This document shows positions 25,710 to 34,522 of a stretch of 64,000 bases of DNA, piece by piece; the stretch's first letter is position 1, and each line of letters opens with the position of its first letter. The position numbers and the translations under genes were made by a program. Below the pieces are notes generated by a model that ran no database searches, was not told the origin of the DNA, and was given only the letters and a program-made list of their open reading frames with translations. Source of the DNA: JACDHG01 sp963815295 (GTDB lineage: Bacteria > Actinomycetota > Actinomycetes > Propionibacteriales > Nocardioidaceae); the NCBI GenBank assembly GCA_963815295.1, contig CAWFFZ010000008.1, positions 1,364,001 through 1,428,000 on the forward strand, given 5' to 3'.

Positions 25710-28700
25710 TCAGCGAGCGTTGAAGTACTTCGCCTCGGGGTGGTGCACGACGAGCGCGTCCGTCGACTGCTCCGGGTGGAGCTGGAGCTCCTCGCTCAGC
25801 TCGACGCCGATCCGCTCCGGCCGCAGCAGCCGGACCAGGGTCGCCCGGTCCTCGAGGTCGGGGCAAGCCGGGTAGCCGAACGAGTAACGCGATCCCCGAT
25901 AGCTCTGCCGGAAGAGCTTCTCCACCTCCTCGGCGTCTTCACCCGCGAAGCCGAGCTCGTCACGCACCCGCGCATGCCAGTACTCGGCGAGCGCCTCGGT
26001 GAGCTGGACCGACAGGCCATGAAGCTCGAGATAGTCGCGGTAGGCATTCTCGGCGAACAGCGCACCCGCCACCTCACTGACGCGCTCGCCCATCGTGACG
26101 AGGTGGAACCCGACCACGTCGAGCTCGCCGCTGTCCTTCGGCCGGAAGAAGTCTGCGAGGCACAGGAACCTGTCGCGCTGCTGGCGCGGGAACATGAAGC
26201 GAGCGATCTCGTCGCTCTGGCGTTCGGGGTCGAGGACCACGAGGTCGTTGCCCTCGCTGTAACACGGCCAATAGCCGTAGACGACGGCCGGCTCCATGAT
26301 CTGCTCGGTCTGGATCCGGCTGAGCAGGGCCCGCAGCCGCGGTCGCCCCTCCGTCTCGACAAGCTCGTCGTACGTCGGTCCGTCGCCTCGCGACGACTTG
26401 AGCCCCCACTGCCCCATGAACGTCGCCCGCTCGTCGAGGTATGACGCGAAGTCCGCGAGCGGGATGCCCTTGACGATCCGGTCGCCCCAGAACGGAGGCG
26501 TCGGCACCGGGTTAGTGACCGAGACGTCGGAGCGAGCCGGGATGGGCGTCGGCTCGGACGTCGGCTGGGGTGCAACCTTGGCCTTGACGCGCCGGTCGCG
26601 CAGCATCGGCAGCTCCGCACCTGGGTCGCCCCGCTTGACGGCCATCACGGCGTCCATGAGGCGCAGGCCCTCGAAGGCGTCGCGGGCGTAGCGGACTTGA
26701 CCGTCATACAGCTGAGCGAGGTCCTGCTCGACGTATGCGCGGGTGAGTGCCGCGCCGCCGAGCATCACCGGCCAGCGGTCGGACAGCCCGCGCTGGTTGA
26801 GCTCCTCGAGGTTCTCCTTCATGATCACGGTGCTCTTGACGAGCAGGCCCGACATCCCGATCACGTCGGCGTTGTGCTCGTCGGCCGCCTCGAGGATGGC
26901 GCTCACCGGCTGCTTGATGCCGAGGTTGACCACGGTGTAGCCGTTGTTGGACAAGATGATGTCAACGAGGTTCTTGCCGATGTCGTGGACGTCACCCTTG
27001 ACCGTGGCGAGCACGATCGTGCCCTTCCCGCGGTCGTCGGTCTTATCCATGTGGGGCTCGAGATAGGCGACAGCCTTCTTCATCACCTCGGCCGACTGCA
27101 GCACAAACGGCAGCTGCATCTCGCCCGAGCCGAAGAGCTCGCCGACGACTTTCATCCCGGCAAGCAGGTCGTCGTTGATGATGTCGAGTGCGCTGCTGCC
27201 GGTCTCGAGCGCCTCGTCGAGATCGCCCTCGAGGCCGTTCTGCTCCCCGTCGATGATTCTGCGGCGCAACCGCTCTGACAGCGGGAGGGCGGCCAGCTCG
27301 GCAGCACGGTTGGCGGAGGTGTCCTTCGTCGTCACACCCGAGAAGATCTCGAGCAGCCGCTCCAGCGGGTCGTACTCGCCCTTACGTCGGTCGTAGACGA
27401 GGTCGAGTGCCACCTGCCGCTGCTCGTCGGAGATCCGGGACAGGGGCAGGATCTTGGCGGTGTGCACGATCGCCGAGTCCAGGCCGGCCTTGACGCACTC
27501 GTGGAGGAACACGGAGTTGAGCACGACTCGCGCCGCGGGGTTGAGCCCGAACGACACGTTCGACACACCGAGAGTCGTCTGGACGTCGGGGAACCGGCGC
27601 TTGACCTCGCGGATCGCGTTGATCGTCTCGAGGCCGTCGCGTCGGGTCTCCTCCTGGCCGGTAGCGATGGGGAACGTCAGGCAGTCGACGATGATGTCGG
27701 ACACCTGCAGGCCCCAGTTGCCAGTGAGGTCCTCGATCAGGCGGGTGGCGACTGCGACCTTCCAGTCTGCGGTCCGTGCCTGACCCTCCTCATCGATCGT
27801 CAGCGCGACCACTGCCGCTCCGTGCTCCTTGATGATCGGCATCACCCGGGCGAAGCGGGACGTGGGTCCGTCGCCGTCCTCGTAGTTGACGGAGTTCACG
27901 ACGCTGCGACCGGCAAGCGCCTCGAGTCCCGCCTCGATCAGCTCGGGCTCCGTCGAGTCGAGCATGATCGGCAGCGTCGACGATGTGGCAAGCCGCGAGG
28001 CCATCGCCCGCATATCGGCGACACCGTCGCGGGCTACGTAGTCGACGTTGAGGTCGAGCAGGTGTGCACCGTCTCGGATCTGGGCCCTGGCGATCTCGAT
28101 GCAGTCGTCCCAGTTCTCCTCCAGCATCGCAGCCTTGAACGCCTTGCTGCCGTTGGCGTTCGTCCGCTCACCCACGGACAGGTATGACGTCTCCTGCCGG
28201 AAGGGCACATGTTGGTAGAGAGAGGAGGCGCCCGCCTCGGTGCGTGGTCTGCGGGCACCCCGCTCACGGCCGCGGACGCGGTCAGCGAGCTGGCGGATGT
28301 GCTCAGGCGTCGTACCGCAGCAGCCCCCCACGAGGGACAGCCCGAACTCGCGGACGAACGTCTCATGCGCGTCTGCAAGCTCTCCCGGGGTCAGGGGGTA
28401 GTAGGCGCCGTCCGAGGTGAGCTGCGGCAATCCCGCGTTGGGCATGCACGCGATGGCGACCTGCGCATGCCGCGATAGGTAACGAAGGTGCTCGCTCATC
28501 TCCGTCGGCCCGGTCGCGCAGTTGAGCCCGATCAGGTCGATGCCCAGCGGCTCGAGCGCGGTGAGGGCGGCGCCGATCTCCGAACCCAGCAGCATGGTGC
28601 CGGTCGTCTCGACGGTGACGTTCACGATGAGCGGCACCGGCTCGGCCTGCGCCGCGCGAGCGATCGCGCGTTTGGCGCCGATGACCGCCGCCTTGGTCTG

Positions 28701-29219
28701 GAGCAGGTCTTGCGACGTCTCCACCAACACCGCGTCGATCCCACCGTCGAGCATGCCGCGGACCTGCTCGTCGTACGCGTCGCGCAGGGTCGCGAACGTG
28801 ACATGACCCAACGTCGGGAGCTTCGTGCCCGGCCCGACCGATCCGAGCACCCAGCGCGGCTCGCCTTGCCGGGTCCAGGCGTCGGCGCTCTCGCGGGCGA
28901 CCTTGGCGCCGGCCGTTGCGAGCTCGTAAATGCGCTCAGAGATGCCGTACTCCCCCAGGTTGGCGTAGTTGGCGCCGAACGTGTTGGTGCTTACACAATC
29001 GGCGCCGGCATCGAAGTAGGCGTCGTGAATCTGGCGTACGACGTCGGGGCGCGTGACATTGAGGATCTCGTTGCAGCCCTCGTGGCCGTCGAAGTGCTCC
29101 AACGTGAGGTCGTGCTGCTGGAGCATGGTGCCCATCGCGCCGTCCGCGACGACGACGCGCTCGACGAGCGCGCGACGCAGGGCAGCTGGTTGTGCGGGCA
29201 CAAGGACCTCCATCGACAT
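25710..29219 (-). CDS. metH: cobalamin-dependent methionine synthase
   Basis: It transfers a methyl group from methyltetrahydrofolate through cobalamin to homocysteine. It has 1169 aa and all four modules. The Hcy-binding barrel contains LIGLNCATG and GGCCGTTPEH (zinc cysteines). The pterin domain (about 350-610) follows. The B12 cap and Rossmann domain carries GDVHDIGKNLVDIILSNNG, where His is the cobalt ligand. The C-terminal reactivation domain (about 890-1169) binds SAM and has EELQLHPEQSTDALVVHHPEAK. It stands alone, divergent from the PAC2 gene. No cobalamin riboswitch is recognisable in the 137-bp upstream gap. Confidence 0.96.
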   Translation of the reverse strand: MSMEVLVPAQPAALRRALVERVVVADGAMGTMLQQHDLTLEHFDGHEGCNEILNVTRPDVVRQIHDAYFDAGADCVSTNTFGANYANLGEYGISERIYELATAGAKVARESADAWTRQGEPRWVLGSVGPGTKLPTLGHVTFATLRDAYDEQVRGMLDGGIDAVLVETSQDLLQTKAAVIGAKRAIARAAQAEPVPLIVNVTVETTGTMLLGSEIGAALTALEPLGIDLIGLNCATGPTEMSEHLRYLSRHAQVAIACMPNAGLPQLTSDGAYYPLTPGELADAHETFVREFGLSLVGGCCGTTPEHIRQLADRVRGRERGARRPRTEAGASSLYQHVPFRQETSYLSVGERTNANGSKAFKAAMLEENWDDCIEIARAQIRDGAHLLDLNVDYVARDGVADMRAMASRLATSSTLPIMLDSTEPELIEAGLEALAGRSVVNSVNYEDGDGPTSRFARVMPIIKEHGAAVVALTIDEEGQARTADWKVAVATRLIEDLTGNWGLQVSDIIVDCLTFPIATGQEETRRDGLETINAIREVKRRFPDVQTTLGVSNVSFGLNPAARVVLNSVFLHECVKAGLDSAIVHTAKILPLSRISDEQRQVALDLVYDRRKGEYDPLERLLEIFSGVTTKDTSANRAAELAALPLSERLRRRIIDGEQNGLEGDLDEALETGSSALDIINDDLLAGMKVVGELFGSGEMQLPFVLQSAEVMKKAVAYLEPHMDKTDDRGKGTIVLATVKGDVHDIGKNLVDIILSNNGYTVVNLGIKQPVSAILEAADEHNADVIGMSGLLVKSTVIMKENLEELNQRGLSDRWPVMLGGAALTRAYVEQDLAQLYDGQVRYARDAFEGLRLMDAVMAVKRGDPGAELPMLRDRRVKAKVAPQPTSEPTPIPARSDVSVTNPVPTPPFWGDRIVKGIPLADFASYLDERATFMGQWGLKSSRGDGPTYDELVETEGRPRLRALLSRIQTEQIMEPAVVYGYWPCYSEGNDLVVLDPERQSDEIARFMFPRQQRDRFLCLADFFRPKDSGELDVVGFHLVTMGERVSEVAGALFAENAYRDYLELHGLSVQLTEALAEYWHARVRDELGFAGEDAEEVEKLFRQSYRGSRYSFGYPACPDLEDRATLVRLLRPERIGVELSEELQLHPEQSTDALVVHHPEAKYFNAR

Positions 29220-29356
29220 ACGACAAGAACGCGACTCACGAGACTACCCGTCCGGCGTCCGAGTCTTGGACGTCTGTCTCAGGCGGGGTGTCGGCAGGTG
29301 ACAGCCCGTGGATCGCTTGCCGAGTGGCTCCGGTTCCTACGCCGTACGCTGGGACG

Positions 29357-30205
29357 GTGATGAATATCGAGGCAGACCTGGAGTTCGAGGACGCGCTCGT
29401 CATCGCGGCTTTCGAGGGTTGGAACGACGCGGGGGAAGCTGCCACCGATGCGATTGCCCACTTGCTCGCCGCCTGGCACGCCACCTTGCTCGCCACGATC
29501 GACCCGGAGGACTACTACGACTTCCAGGTCGTCCGCCCGCACGTCGGCTTTACGTCTGACGGCGACCGCGAGATCAGTTGGCGCACCACGAGCCTGTGGC
29601 ACTGTCAGGCCGGACCGGCCGACCGTGACGTCATCTTGATCACCGGCATCGAGCCGAACCTGCGGTGGCGGTCGTTCTGCGAGGAGCTGCTCGGTTATGT
29701 CACCTCGGTCGGCGCTGGCACCTTCGTGACCCTGGGAGCGTTGCTCGCCGACGTGCCGCACACCCGACCCGTGCCCATCACTGGCATCTCGTCCAACCCG
29801 GACCTCGCCGCCCGCCATGGCCTCGAGGCATCACGCTACGTGGGCGCGACCGGCATCGTCGGCGTGCTCCAAGAGGCAGCCCAGCAGGCCGGCCTCGACA
29901 CGTTGTCGTACTGGGCGGCAGTCCCGCACTACGTCGCCCAGCCCCCCGCGCCGAAGGCCACGCTTGCGCTGCTCGGCCAGTTGGAAGATCTGGTGGGCGC
30001 CCCGATCGACGTCCATGGGCTCCCCGAGGAAGCCAAGGCCTGGGAGCGTGGGGTTGACGAGCTTGCCTCCGACGACCACGACGTCGCCGACTACGTGCGC
30101 TCGCTCGAAGAAGAGCGTGACACCGCCGACCTGCCTGAGGCGAGCGGAGACGCGATCGCGCGAGAGTTCGAGCGCTATCTCAAGCGCCGCGGTGACGGCG
30201 GCTGA
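29357..30205 (+). CDS. PAC2 family protein (proteasome assembly chaperone-like)
   Basis: A PAC2-fold protein of 282 aa from the GTG. The N-terminus LVIAAFEGWNDAGEAATDA and the later ILITGIEPNLRWRSFCEELL and GISSNPDLAARHGLE are conserved in actinobacterial PAC2 proteins. In eukaryotes the fold helps assemble proteasomes; the bacterial role is not established, though the genome does carry a proteasome. GTG 29357 lies 6 nt after TACGCT, so I prefer it to the adjacent ATG at 29360. The frame is open back to 29192 only as a shadow. Confidence 0.88.
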   Translation: MMNIEADLEFEDALVIAAFEGWNDAGEAATDAIAHLLAAWHATLLATIDPEDYYDFQVVRPHVGFTSDGDREISWRTTSLWHCQAGPADRDVILITGIEPNLRWRSFCEELLGYVTSVGAGTFVTLGALLADVPHTRPVPITGISSNPDLAARHGLEASRYVGATGIVGVLQEAAQQAGLDTLSYWAAVPHYVAQPPAPKATLALLGQLEDLVGAPIDVHGLPEEAKAWERGVDELASDDHDVADYVRSLEEERDTADLPEASGDAIAREFERYLKRRGDGG

Positions 30206-30211
30206 CCCGAC

Positions 30212-30970
30212 TCACAATCGGCACCACTGGGCATAGCGCGCCGGCAGGTTTGTCATGATCGCGTCGACGTGCTGGCGGACCAAAGTCCCCCACTCACCGT
30301 TGCGCCGTGCGATGACCGTCACCCCGTTGTTGTGGAACCGCTTCACCCGGTGCTGAGTGAGCGCCGACGGAGCCTGAGTCACCACCGTGGCGAGCTCGGC
30401 GATCTCCAGCACGTTATCTCCGCGCTGCGCCTTCCACCCGATCCGGATACCGGGGTAGGCACGGTGCAGCGACCTGAGCTGGTAGGCGGACGTGGAGTAG
30501 ATCCAGACGCGGTGCTGCATCCCGTTGTTGATGATCGAGCGGGCAATGGGGCCCCAGGGCTGCAACCGCTTGATCTCGACCAACATCTTCACTCCACGAT
30601 GCGCCTTCACGGCTCGCAGCCCCTCGCCGAACTTGGGGATGACGCTGCCGTCTCTCGTGCGATAGCCGCGTCTGATCTGATACGACGTCAGCTCCGACAC
30701 GAAGCCGTGCTTGCGGGTCGACGGAAACAGGTTGTCCTGGTGGATGAGCAACGGGACGCGATTCCTCGTCTGGAACAGGTCTGTTTCTATCCACCGGGCG
30801 TGCAGTCTCGCCACGGCCCTGAATGCACCCACCGTGTTGGGGTCCCTGCCGGTGCCGTAGCCCTGGTGCGACGCCAACTCCACTCCGCAGCTCTGTACAG
30901 CGGCGGCGGGGGTTGCCGGGGTCAGCACGGCGGCCGTCACCAAGACAGAGACGAGCACGGTGCACTTCAT
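30212..30970 (-). CDS. secreted glycerophosphodiester phosphodiesterase-like protein
   Basis: A 252-aa exported protein with a signal peptide (residues 1-24, cleavage after AAA). The GDPD barrel starts at LASHQGYGTGRDPNTVGAF. The usual HRG is HQG and the usual ENT is PNT, so the active site is atypical. The metal-binding ExD (WIETDLFQTRN) and the catalytic His region LLIHQDNLF are present. Cys28 and Cys250 could form a disulfide. It may hydrolyse glycerophosphodiesters outside the cell. TATCGT stands 7 nt before the ATG. Confidence 0.8.
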   Translation of the reverse strand: MKCTVLVSVLVTAAVLTPATPAAAVQSCGVELASHQGYGTGRDPNTVGAFRAVARLHARWIETDLFQTRNRVPLLIHQDNLFPSTRKHGFVSELTSYQIRRGYRTRDGSVIPKFGEGLRAVKAHRGVKMLVEIKRLQPWGPIARSIINNGMQHRVWIYSTSAYQLRSLHRAYPGIRIGWKAQRGDNVLEIAELATVVTQAPSALTQHRVKRFHNNGVTVIARRNGEWGTLVRQHVDAIMTNLPARYAQWCRL

Positions 30971-30977
30971 GGGCGCA

Positions 30978-30983
30978 ACGATA
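30978..30983 (-). promoter_or_regulatory. -10 hexamer TATCGT, leaderless type
   Basis: TATCGT ends 7 nt before the ATG of the GDPD gene. Confidence 0.4.
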
Positions 30984-31028
30984 CGGACTACTGCCGCCCG
31001 CGGGCATCCAAACGCAAAGGTCAGGAAG

Positions 31029-32267
31029 TCACCTTGTGACGGAGAGGCTCACGCCCAGGCTTGCCTCGACCGAGCCCGCCAAGCGTTCGGCTGCACCCTC
31101 GACGACCGGCGACGTGTCGGTGGCCCAGGCATCCACCGCCGCCAGGGCAGCCGGGGTGTTGAGGTCGGCAGCCACCGCGGCCCGCATCGCGGCCACGGCG
31201 TGACTGGCGTCGGGACCCCCACGACGTACGGCGTCTGACCAGACCGCCAACCGAGCCTCACCTGCTGCGAGCACCTCGTCGACCCAGTCCCACTCCTGCC
31301 GGTAGTGGCGGCTGAGCAGGGCGAGTCGGATGGCCCGGGGGTCGACCCCGTTGGAGCGGAGCTGAGACGCGAGCACGAGGTTGCCGAGCGACTTGGACAT
31401 CTTCGTGCCGTCGAAGCCGACCATGCCCTGGTGGGCGTACGCCAACGCGAACCTCGTGCCGGGGCGGGCCGCCTGGCTCTCCGACGCCGACATCTCGTGG
31501 TGGGGGAAGATCAGGTCGGTTCCGCCCCCCTGGAGGTCGAAGTCGGTGCCGAGATGCTCGGTCGCGATGGCGGCGCACTCGACGTGCCAACCCGGCCGTC
31601 CGACGCCGAGCCGCGTCTCCCAGCCTGGCTCCCCGGGCCGCTGCTGCTGCCAGACCAGGCAGTCGAGTGGGTCACGCTTGCCGGGTCGGTCAGGGTCTCC
31701 CCCGCGCTCGGCAAACAGCCGAACCATGTCGCCACGAGACAGCCCGGACACCTGGCCGAAGCTCGGGTCCGACGTCACGGAGAAGTAGAGGTCGCCGTCG
31801 ACGCTGTAGATCGCGCCCTGCTTCTGGAGCTCACCGACCAGGTCCACCACCAGTGGGATCGACTCCACCGCCCCCGCGTAGACGTTCGGGGGGATCACCG
31901 ACAGCGCGGTCATGTCGTCGCGGAAGAGCTGGGTCTCCCGTTCGGCGAGCGCGGCCCAGTCCTCACCGGTTGCGGAAGCGCGCTCGAGGAGGGGGTCGTC
32001 GATGTCGGTGACGTTCTGTACGTAGCGGACCCGGTGGCCGGCCTCCTGCCACGCCCGCACGACCAGGTCGAACGTCACGTAGGTCGCCGCGTGGCCGAGG
32101 TGGGTGGCGTCGTACGGCGTGATCCCGCAGACGTAGAGCCGTGCCTCGTCGCCCGGGTCGGTGGGCTCGACCCGGCCGGTCCGAGCGTCATACAGGGCCA
32201 GAGGCGGTGCGTCCCCAAACGCTTCACGGGCAGTCGTCGGCATCGGCGGTGCCGCCCAGGAACGCAT
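31029..32267 (-). CDS. mshC: mycothiol synthesis cysteine ligase MshC
   Basis: It joins cysteine to glucosaminyl-inositol with ATP, the third step in making mycothiol, the main thiol of actinobacteria. It is a 412-aa paralogue of cysteinyl-tRNA synthetase. LYVCGITPYDATHLGHAAT holds the zinc Cys and HIGH-like motif, GWHVECAAIA and FPHHEMSASES follow, and TKMSKSLGNL is the KMSKS loop. It is shorter than CysS and lacks the anticodon domain. ATG 32267 has TAGGCT 7 nt upstream; the longer open frame is a shadow of the next gene. Confidence 0.95.
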   Translation of the reverse strand: MRSWAAPPMPTTAREAFGDAPPLALYDARTGRVEPTDPGDEARLYVCGITPYDATHLGHAATYVTFDLVVRAWQEAGHRVRYVQNVTDIDDPLLERASATGEDWAALAERETQLFRDDMTALSVIPPNVYAGAVESIPLVVDLVGELQKQGAIYSVDGDLYFSVTSDPSFGQVSGLSRGDMVRLFAERGGDPDRPGKRDPLDCLVWQQQRPGEPGWETRLGVGRPGWHVECAAIATEHLGTDFDLQGGGTDLIFPHHEMSASESQAARPGTRFALAYAHQGMVGFDGTKMSKSLGNLVLASQLRSNGVDPRAIRLALLSRHYRQEWDWVDEVLAAGEARLAVWSDAVRRGGPDASHAVAAMRAAVAADLNTPAALAAVDAWATDTSPVVEGAAERLAGSVEASLGVSLSVTR

Positions 32268-32274
32268 GCTGCGA

Positions 32275-32280
32275 AGCCTA
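32275..32280 (-). promoter_or_regulatory. -10 hexamer TAGGCT, leaderless type
   Basis: TAGGCT ends 7 nt before the mshC ATG and supports that start. Confidence 0.5.
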
Positions 32281-32310
32281 ACTGGCGTCAGCGCGCTGCC
32301 CGTCGGGTTC

Positions 32311-33126
32311 TCAGAACGGCGGCCACGGGATGACCGGCCACCCGGCCCCGGGTGAGGGCATGGTGCCGCCGGCGCGCAGCAAGAGGGCTCGGGCCAGCAT
32401 GGCGTCGAGCTCGATGGGGGTGAGATGCGGTGCGAGGCCCTCCGCGAGGTCCGCGTCAAGTGCCGCCACGAGGGCGTCGATGCGGTCGTGGTCGACGTCG
32501 CGGATCGGCTCGTCGGCCCACCCCCACAAGACGGTGCGGAGCTTGTCCTCCTCGTGCAGGGAGACCCCATGGTCGCAGCCCCACACGGCGGCATCATCGA
32601 TCGGTATGTCGTCGGAGGTTGCTTCCACGAGCACGTGCCCGCCTTTGCGGTCTGCGTTGTTGATCAGCACGTCGAAGACGGCCAAGTCGCGCAGCCGGTC
32701 GTCGTCGGCATGCACGAGGACGACCGGGAGACCACGCTGGTCCTCCGCCTCCAGCACCGAGATCCAGCCGGTCTCGTCTGCCCCGGCGGGAATGACGTCG
32801 ACCAGGTTGGTGTCAAGGTCGGTCTCGACCCAGCGCTGGCACATCCCGGCCCCGAAGCGAGCCTCTCGGAGCACGGTGTTGGGGACGACGCCGAAGCCGG
32901 CCGCCTCGGAGATGAGCCGGGCGGCATACTCACGGCCCGCCAGGGTGCCTTCGGGGAAGTCCCACAGCGGCCGCTCCCCCGCGACCGGCTTGTAGATACA
33001 GCGCAGCTCGACCCCGTCGAGGGTGACCAGTCCGACGAACGACGCGTTCGACGCCGACAGCAGCCGACCCTCCAGCTCGAGCGAGCCGTGGGTGAGGATC
33101 GAATCCACTGCCGCGTCGTCGAGCAC
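32311..33126 (-). CDS. SCO1664 family protein (kinase-like fold)
   Basis: A 271-aa conserved actinobacterial protein of the SCO1664 group, function unknown, with distant similarity to PI3/4-kinase-like folds. Visible blocks are LRCIYKPVAGERPLWDFPEG, VFDVLINNADRKGGHVL (a catalytic-loop-like N..D) and WGCDHGVSLHEEDKLRTVLW. It always travels with DUF3090 and an MSMEG_4193-like phosphatase, as here. The GTG at 33126 lies 10 nt after the DUF3090 stop; the frame remains open upstream, so the start is uncertain. Confidence 0.85.
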   Translation of the reverse strand: MLDDAAVDSILTHGSLELEGRLLSASNASFVGLVTLDGVELRCIYKPVAGERPLWDFPEGTLAGREYAARLISEAAGFGVVPNTVLREARFGAGMCQRWVETDLDTNLVDVIPAGADETGWISVLEAEDQRGLPVVLVHADDDRLRDLAVFDVLINNADRKGGHVLVEATSDDIPIDDAAVWGCDHGVSLHEEDKLRTVLWGWADEPIRDVDHDRIDALVAALDADLAEGLAPHLTPIELDAMLARALLLRAGGTMPSPGAGWPVIPWPPF

Positions 33127-33136
33127 GGCCGACGGC

Positions 33137-33730
33137 TCAGTCGGCAATGCGGCGGAACCCGTTCGAGCGCGGGCACAGGTGCCCTTCGGGATCGAGCGGT
33201 CCACCGCAGAAGGGACATGGTGCACGGCCGGCGGAGACCACGCTCTGTGCCCGGCGGACGAACGCGCGCGCATAACCCGGCTCCAGCTTGACGATCAGCA
33301 CCTCGCTGGCCGCAACCTCCACCTCGAGAGCCAACTCCTCCTCTGCGTCGTCCTCGGTCTCGACGACAACCTCCTCGTCGGAGACCGGAAACAACTCGAT
33401 GACGACGCGACCGGCCTGGCTGTCCCAGCTGAGGGTGATCGTCCCCACCCGGAACTCCTCGACGATCGGCTGGTCGAGCGGTTGCTTGTCGCCAACTCCG
33501 ACAGGTGCGACGGCGGGGATGGCGGCATCGCCGCCGGTCTGGCGCAGCGCCTCGTCGAGCAACTCGTCGACGCGCTCGGCCAGGACGGAGACCTGCTGCT
33601 TCTCGAGCGCAACGCTCGTCACGCGGGAGCCCTCCTTAGCCTGCAGGAAGAACGTGCGCTGGCCAGGCTGACCGACGGTGCCCGCCACGAAGCGGTCGGG
33701 CTGCTCGAAGTTGTGGACGACGATCGACAT
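33137..33730 (-). CDS. DUF3090 family protein
   Basis: A 197-aa conserved actinobacterial protein of unknown function. The N-terminus SIVVHNFEQPDRFVAGTVGQPGQRTFFLQ is characteristic. The C-terminus holds a zinc-ribbon-like CPFCGGPLDPEGHLCPR with four cysteines, so it probably binds zinc. It is the middle gene of the phosphatase-DUF3090-SCO1664 trio. Its own -10 (TAGGCT) overlaps the stop codon of the phosphatase gene. Confidence 0.9.
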   Translation of the reverse strand: MSIVVHNFEQPDRFVAGTVGQPGQRTFFLQAKEGSRVTSVALEKQQVSVLAERVDELLDEALRQTGGDAAIPAVAPVGVGDKQPLDQPIVEEFRVGTITLSWDSQAGRVVIELFPVSDEEVVVETEDDAEEELALEVEVAASEVLIVKLEPGYARAFVRRAQSVVSAGRAPCPFCGGPLDPEGHLCPRSNGFRRIAD

Positions 33731-33736
33731 GTTTCC

Positions 33737-33742
33737 AGCCTA
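33737..33742 (-). promoter_or_regulatory. -10 hexamer TAGGCT overlapping upstream stop codon
   Basis: TAGGCT ends 6 nt before the DUF3090 ATG; its first three bases are the TAG stop of the phosphatase gene. Confidence 0.45.
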
Positions 33743-34441
33743 CGGCCCTGCTCCGCCGCCGACAGGTGCGTCACTGTCGGCCTTGGTACGTCGCCTGCGC
33801 TTCTTGCGCGGCGTGAGACCGGCCAGGTCGCCGTGCTCGTTGTAGCGGACCACGAACGGCCTCAGTGGCGTGTAGGAGATGACCGACACAGAGGCGGGGT
33901 CGACGACGATTCGTTGGAAGTTGTCGAGGTGCATCCCGAGCGCATCGGCCAGGATTGCCTTGATCACGTCAGCATGGCTGACGGCGACCCACAAGGCCTC
34001 GGGACCGTGTTCCGCGGTCAGGCGGGCGTCCCAGTCGCGCACCGCGTCGACGCCTCGGGCCTGCATGTCACGGATCGACTCTCCGCCCGGGAAGGCGGCA
34101 CCGCTGGGGTGGCTCTGCACGACCTTCCAGAGCTTCTCCTTGGCCAGGTGCTTGAGCTCGCGACCTGTCCAGTCGCCGTACCCGCACTCCGTCAACCGTT
34201 CGTCCAGCTGAACCTCGAGGGGTGAGGACTGCGCCGCCGCGACCGGCTCGGCCGTGTGGAGACAGCGCTCGAGCGGGCTCGACACGACCGCGGCAAGCGG
34301 CAGCGGGGAGAGGCGTGCTGCGGTCTCGGTGGCCTGCTTCACGCCCGCGTCGTCGAGGAGGATGCCGGGCTGGCGCCCGGCCAGCACGCCGGCGCTGTTG
34401 GCGCTGGAACGCCCGTGCCTGACCAGGAAGACCGTCGCCAC
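33740..34441 (-). CDS. histidine phosphatase family protein (MSMEG_4193-like)
   Basis: A 233-aa phosphoglycerate-mutase-like phosphatase. The N-terminal LVRHGRSSANSAGVLAGR carries the catalytic His and Arg pair, VVSSPLERCLHTAEP the second Arg, the ERLTECGYGDWTGRELK block follows, and WVAVSHADVIKAILADALG has the second His. A basic tail (RKKRRRRTK) closes it. The substrate is unknown. The frame is open to 35965 but that part is a shadow of corA. GTG 34441 has TAGGGT 7 nt upstream. Confidence 0.88.
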   Translation of the reverse strand: MATVFLVRHGRSSANSAGVLAGRQPGILLDDAGVKQATETAARLSPLPLAAVVSSPLERCLHTAEPVAAAQSSPLEVQLDERLTECGYGDWTGRELKHLAKEKLWKVVQSHPSGAAFPGGESIRDMQARGVDAVRDWDARLTAEHGPEALWVAVSHADVIKAILADALGMHLDNFQRIVVDPASVSVISYTPLRPFVVRYNEHGDLAGLTPRKKRRRRTKADSDAPVGGGAGP

Positions 34442-34448
34442 GTGGCCA

Positions 34449-34454
34449 ACCCTA
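34449..34454 (-). promoter_or_regulatory. -10 hexamer TAGGGT, leaderless type
   Basis: TAGGGT ends 7 nt before the phosphatase GTG and fixes its start. Confidence 0.5.
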
Positions 34455-34510
34455 GTGCCGCCGCCCTGCCCGCCATGGCCTGCCTGACGACACGATTGGG
34501 CTGCAGGCGT

Positions 34511-34516
34511 GACAAT
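34511..34516 (+). promoter_or_regulatory. -10 hexamer GACAAT, leaderless type
   Basis: GACAAT ends 6 nt before the corA-like GTG. Confidence 0.4.
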
Positions 34517-34522
34517 GGAAGC

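Noticed and set aside
29220..29356. Possible cobalamin riboswitch upstream of metH
   Set aside because: The 137-bp gap is too short and no B12-box-like sequence is visible.
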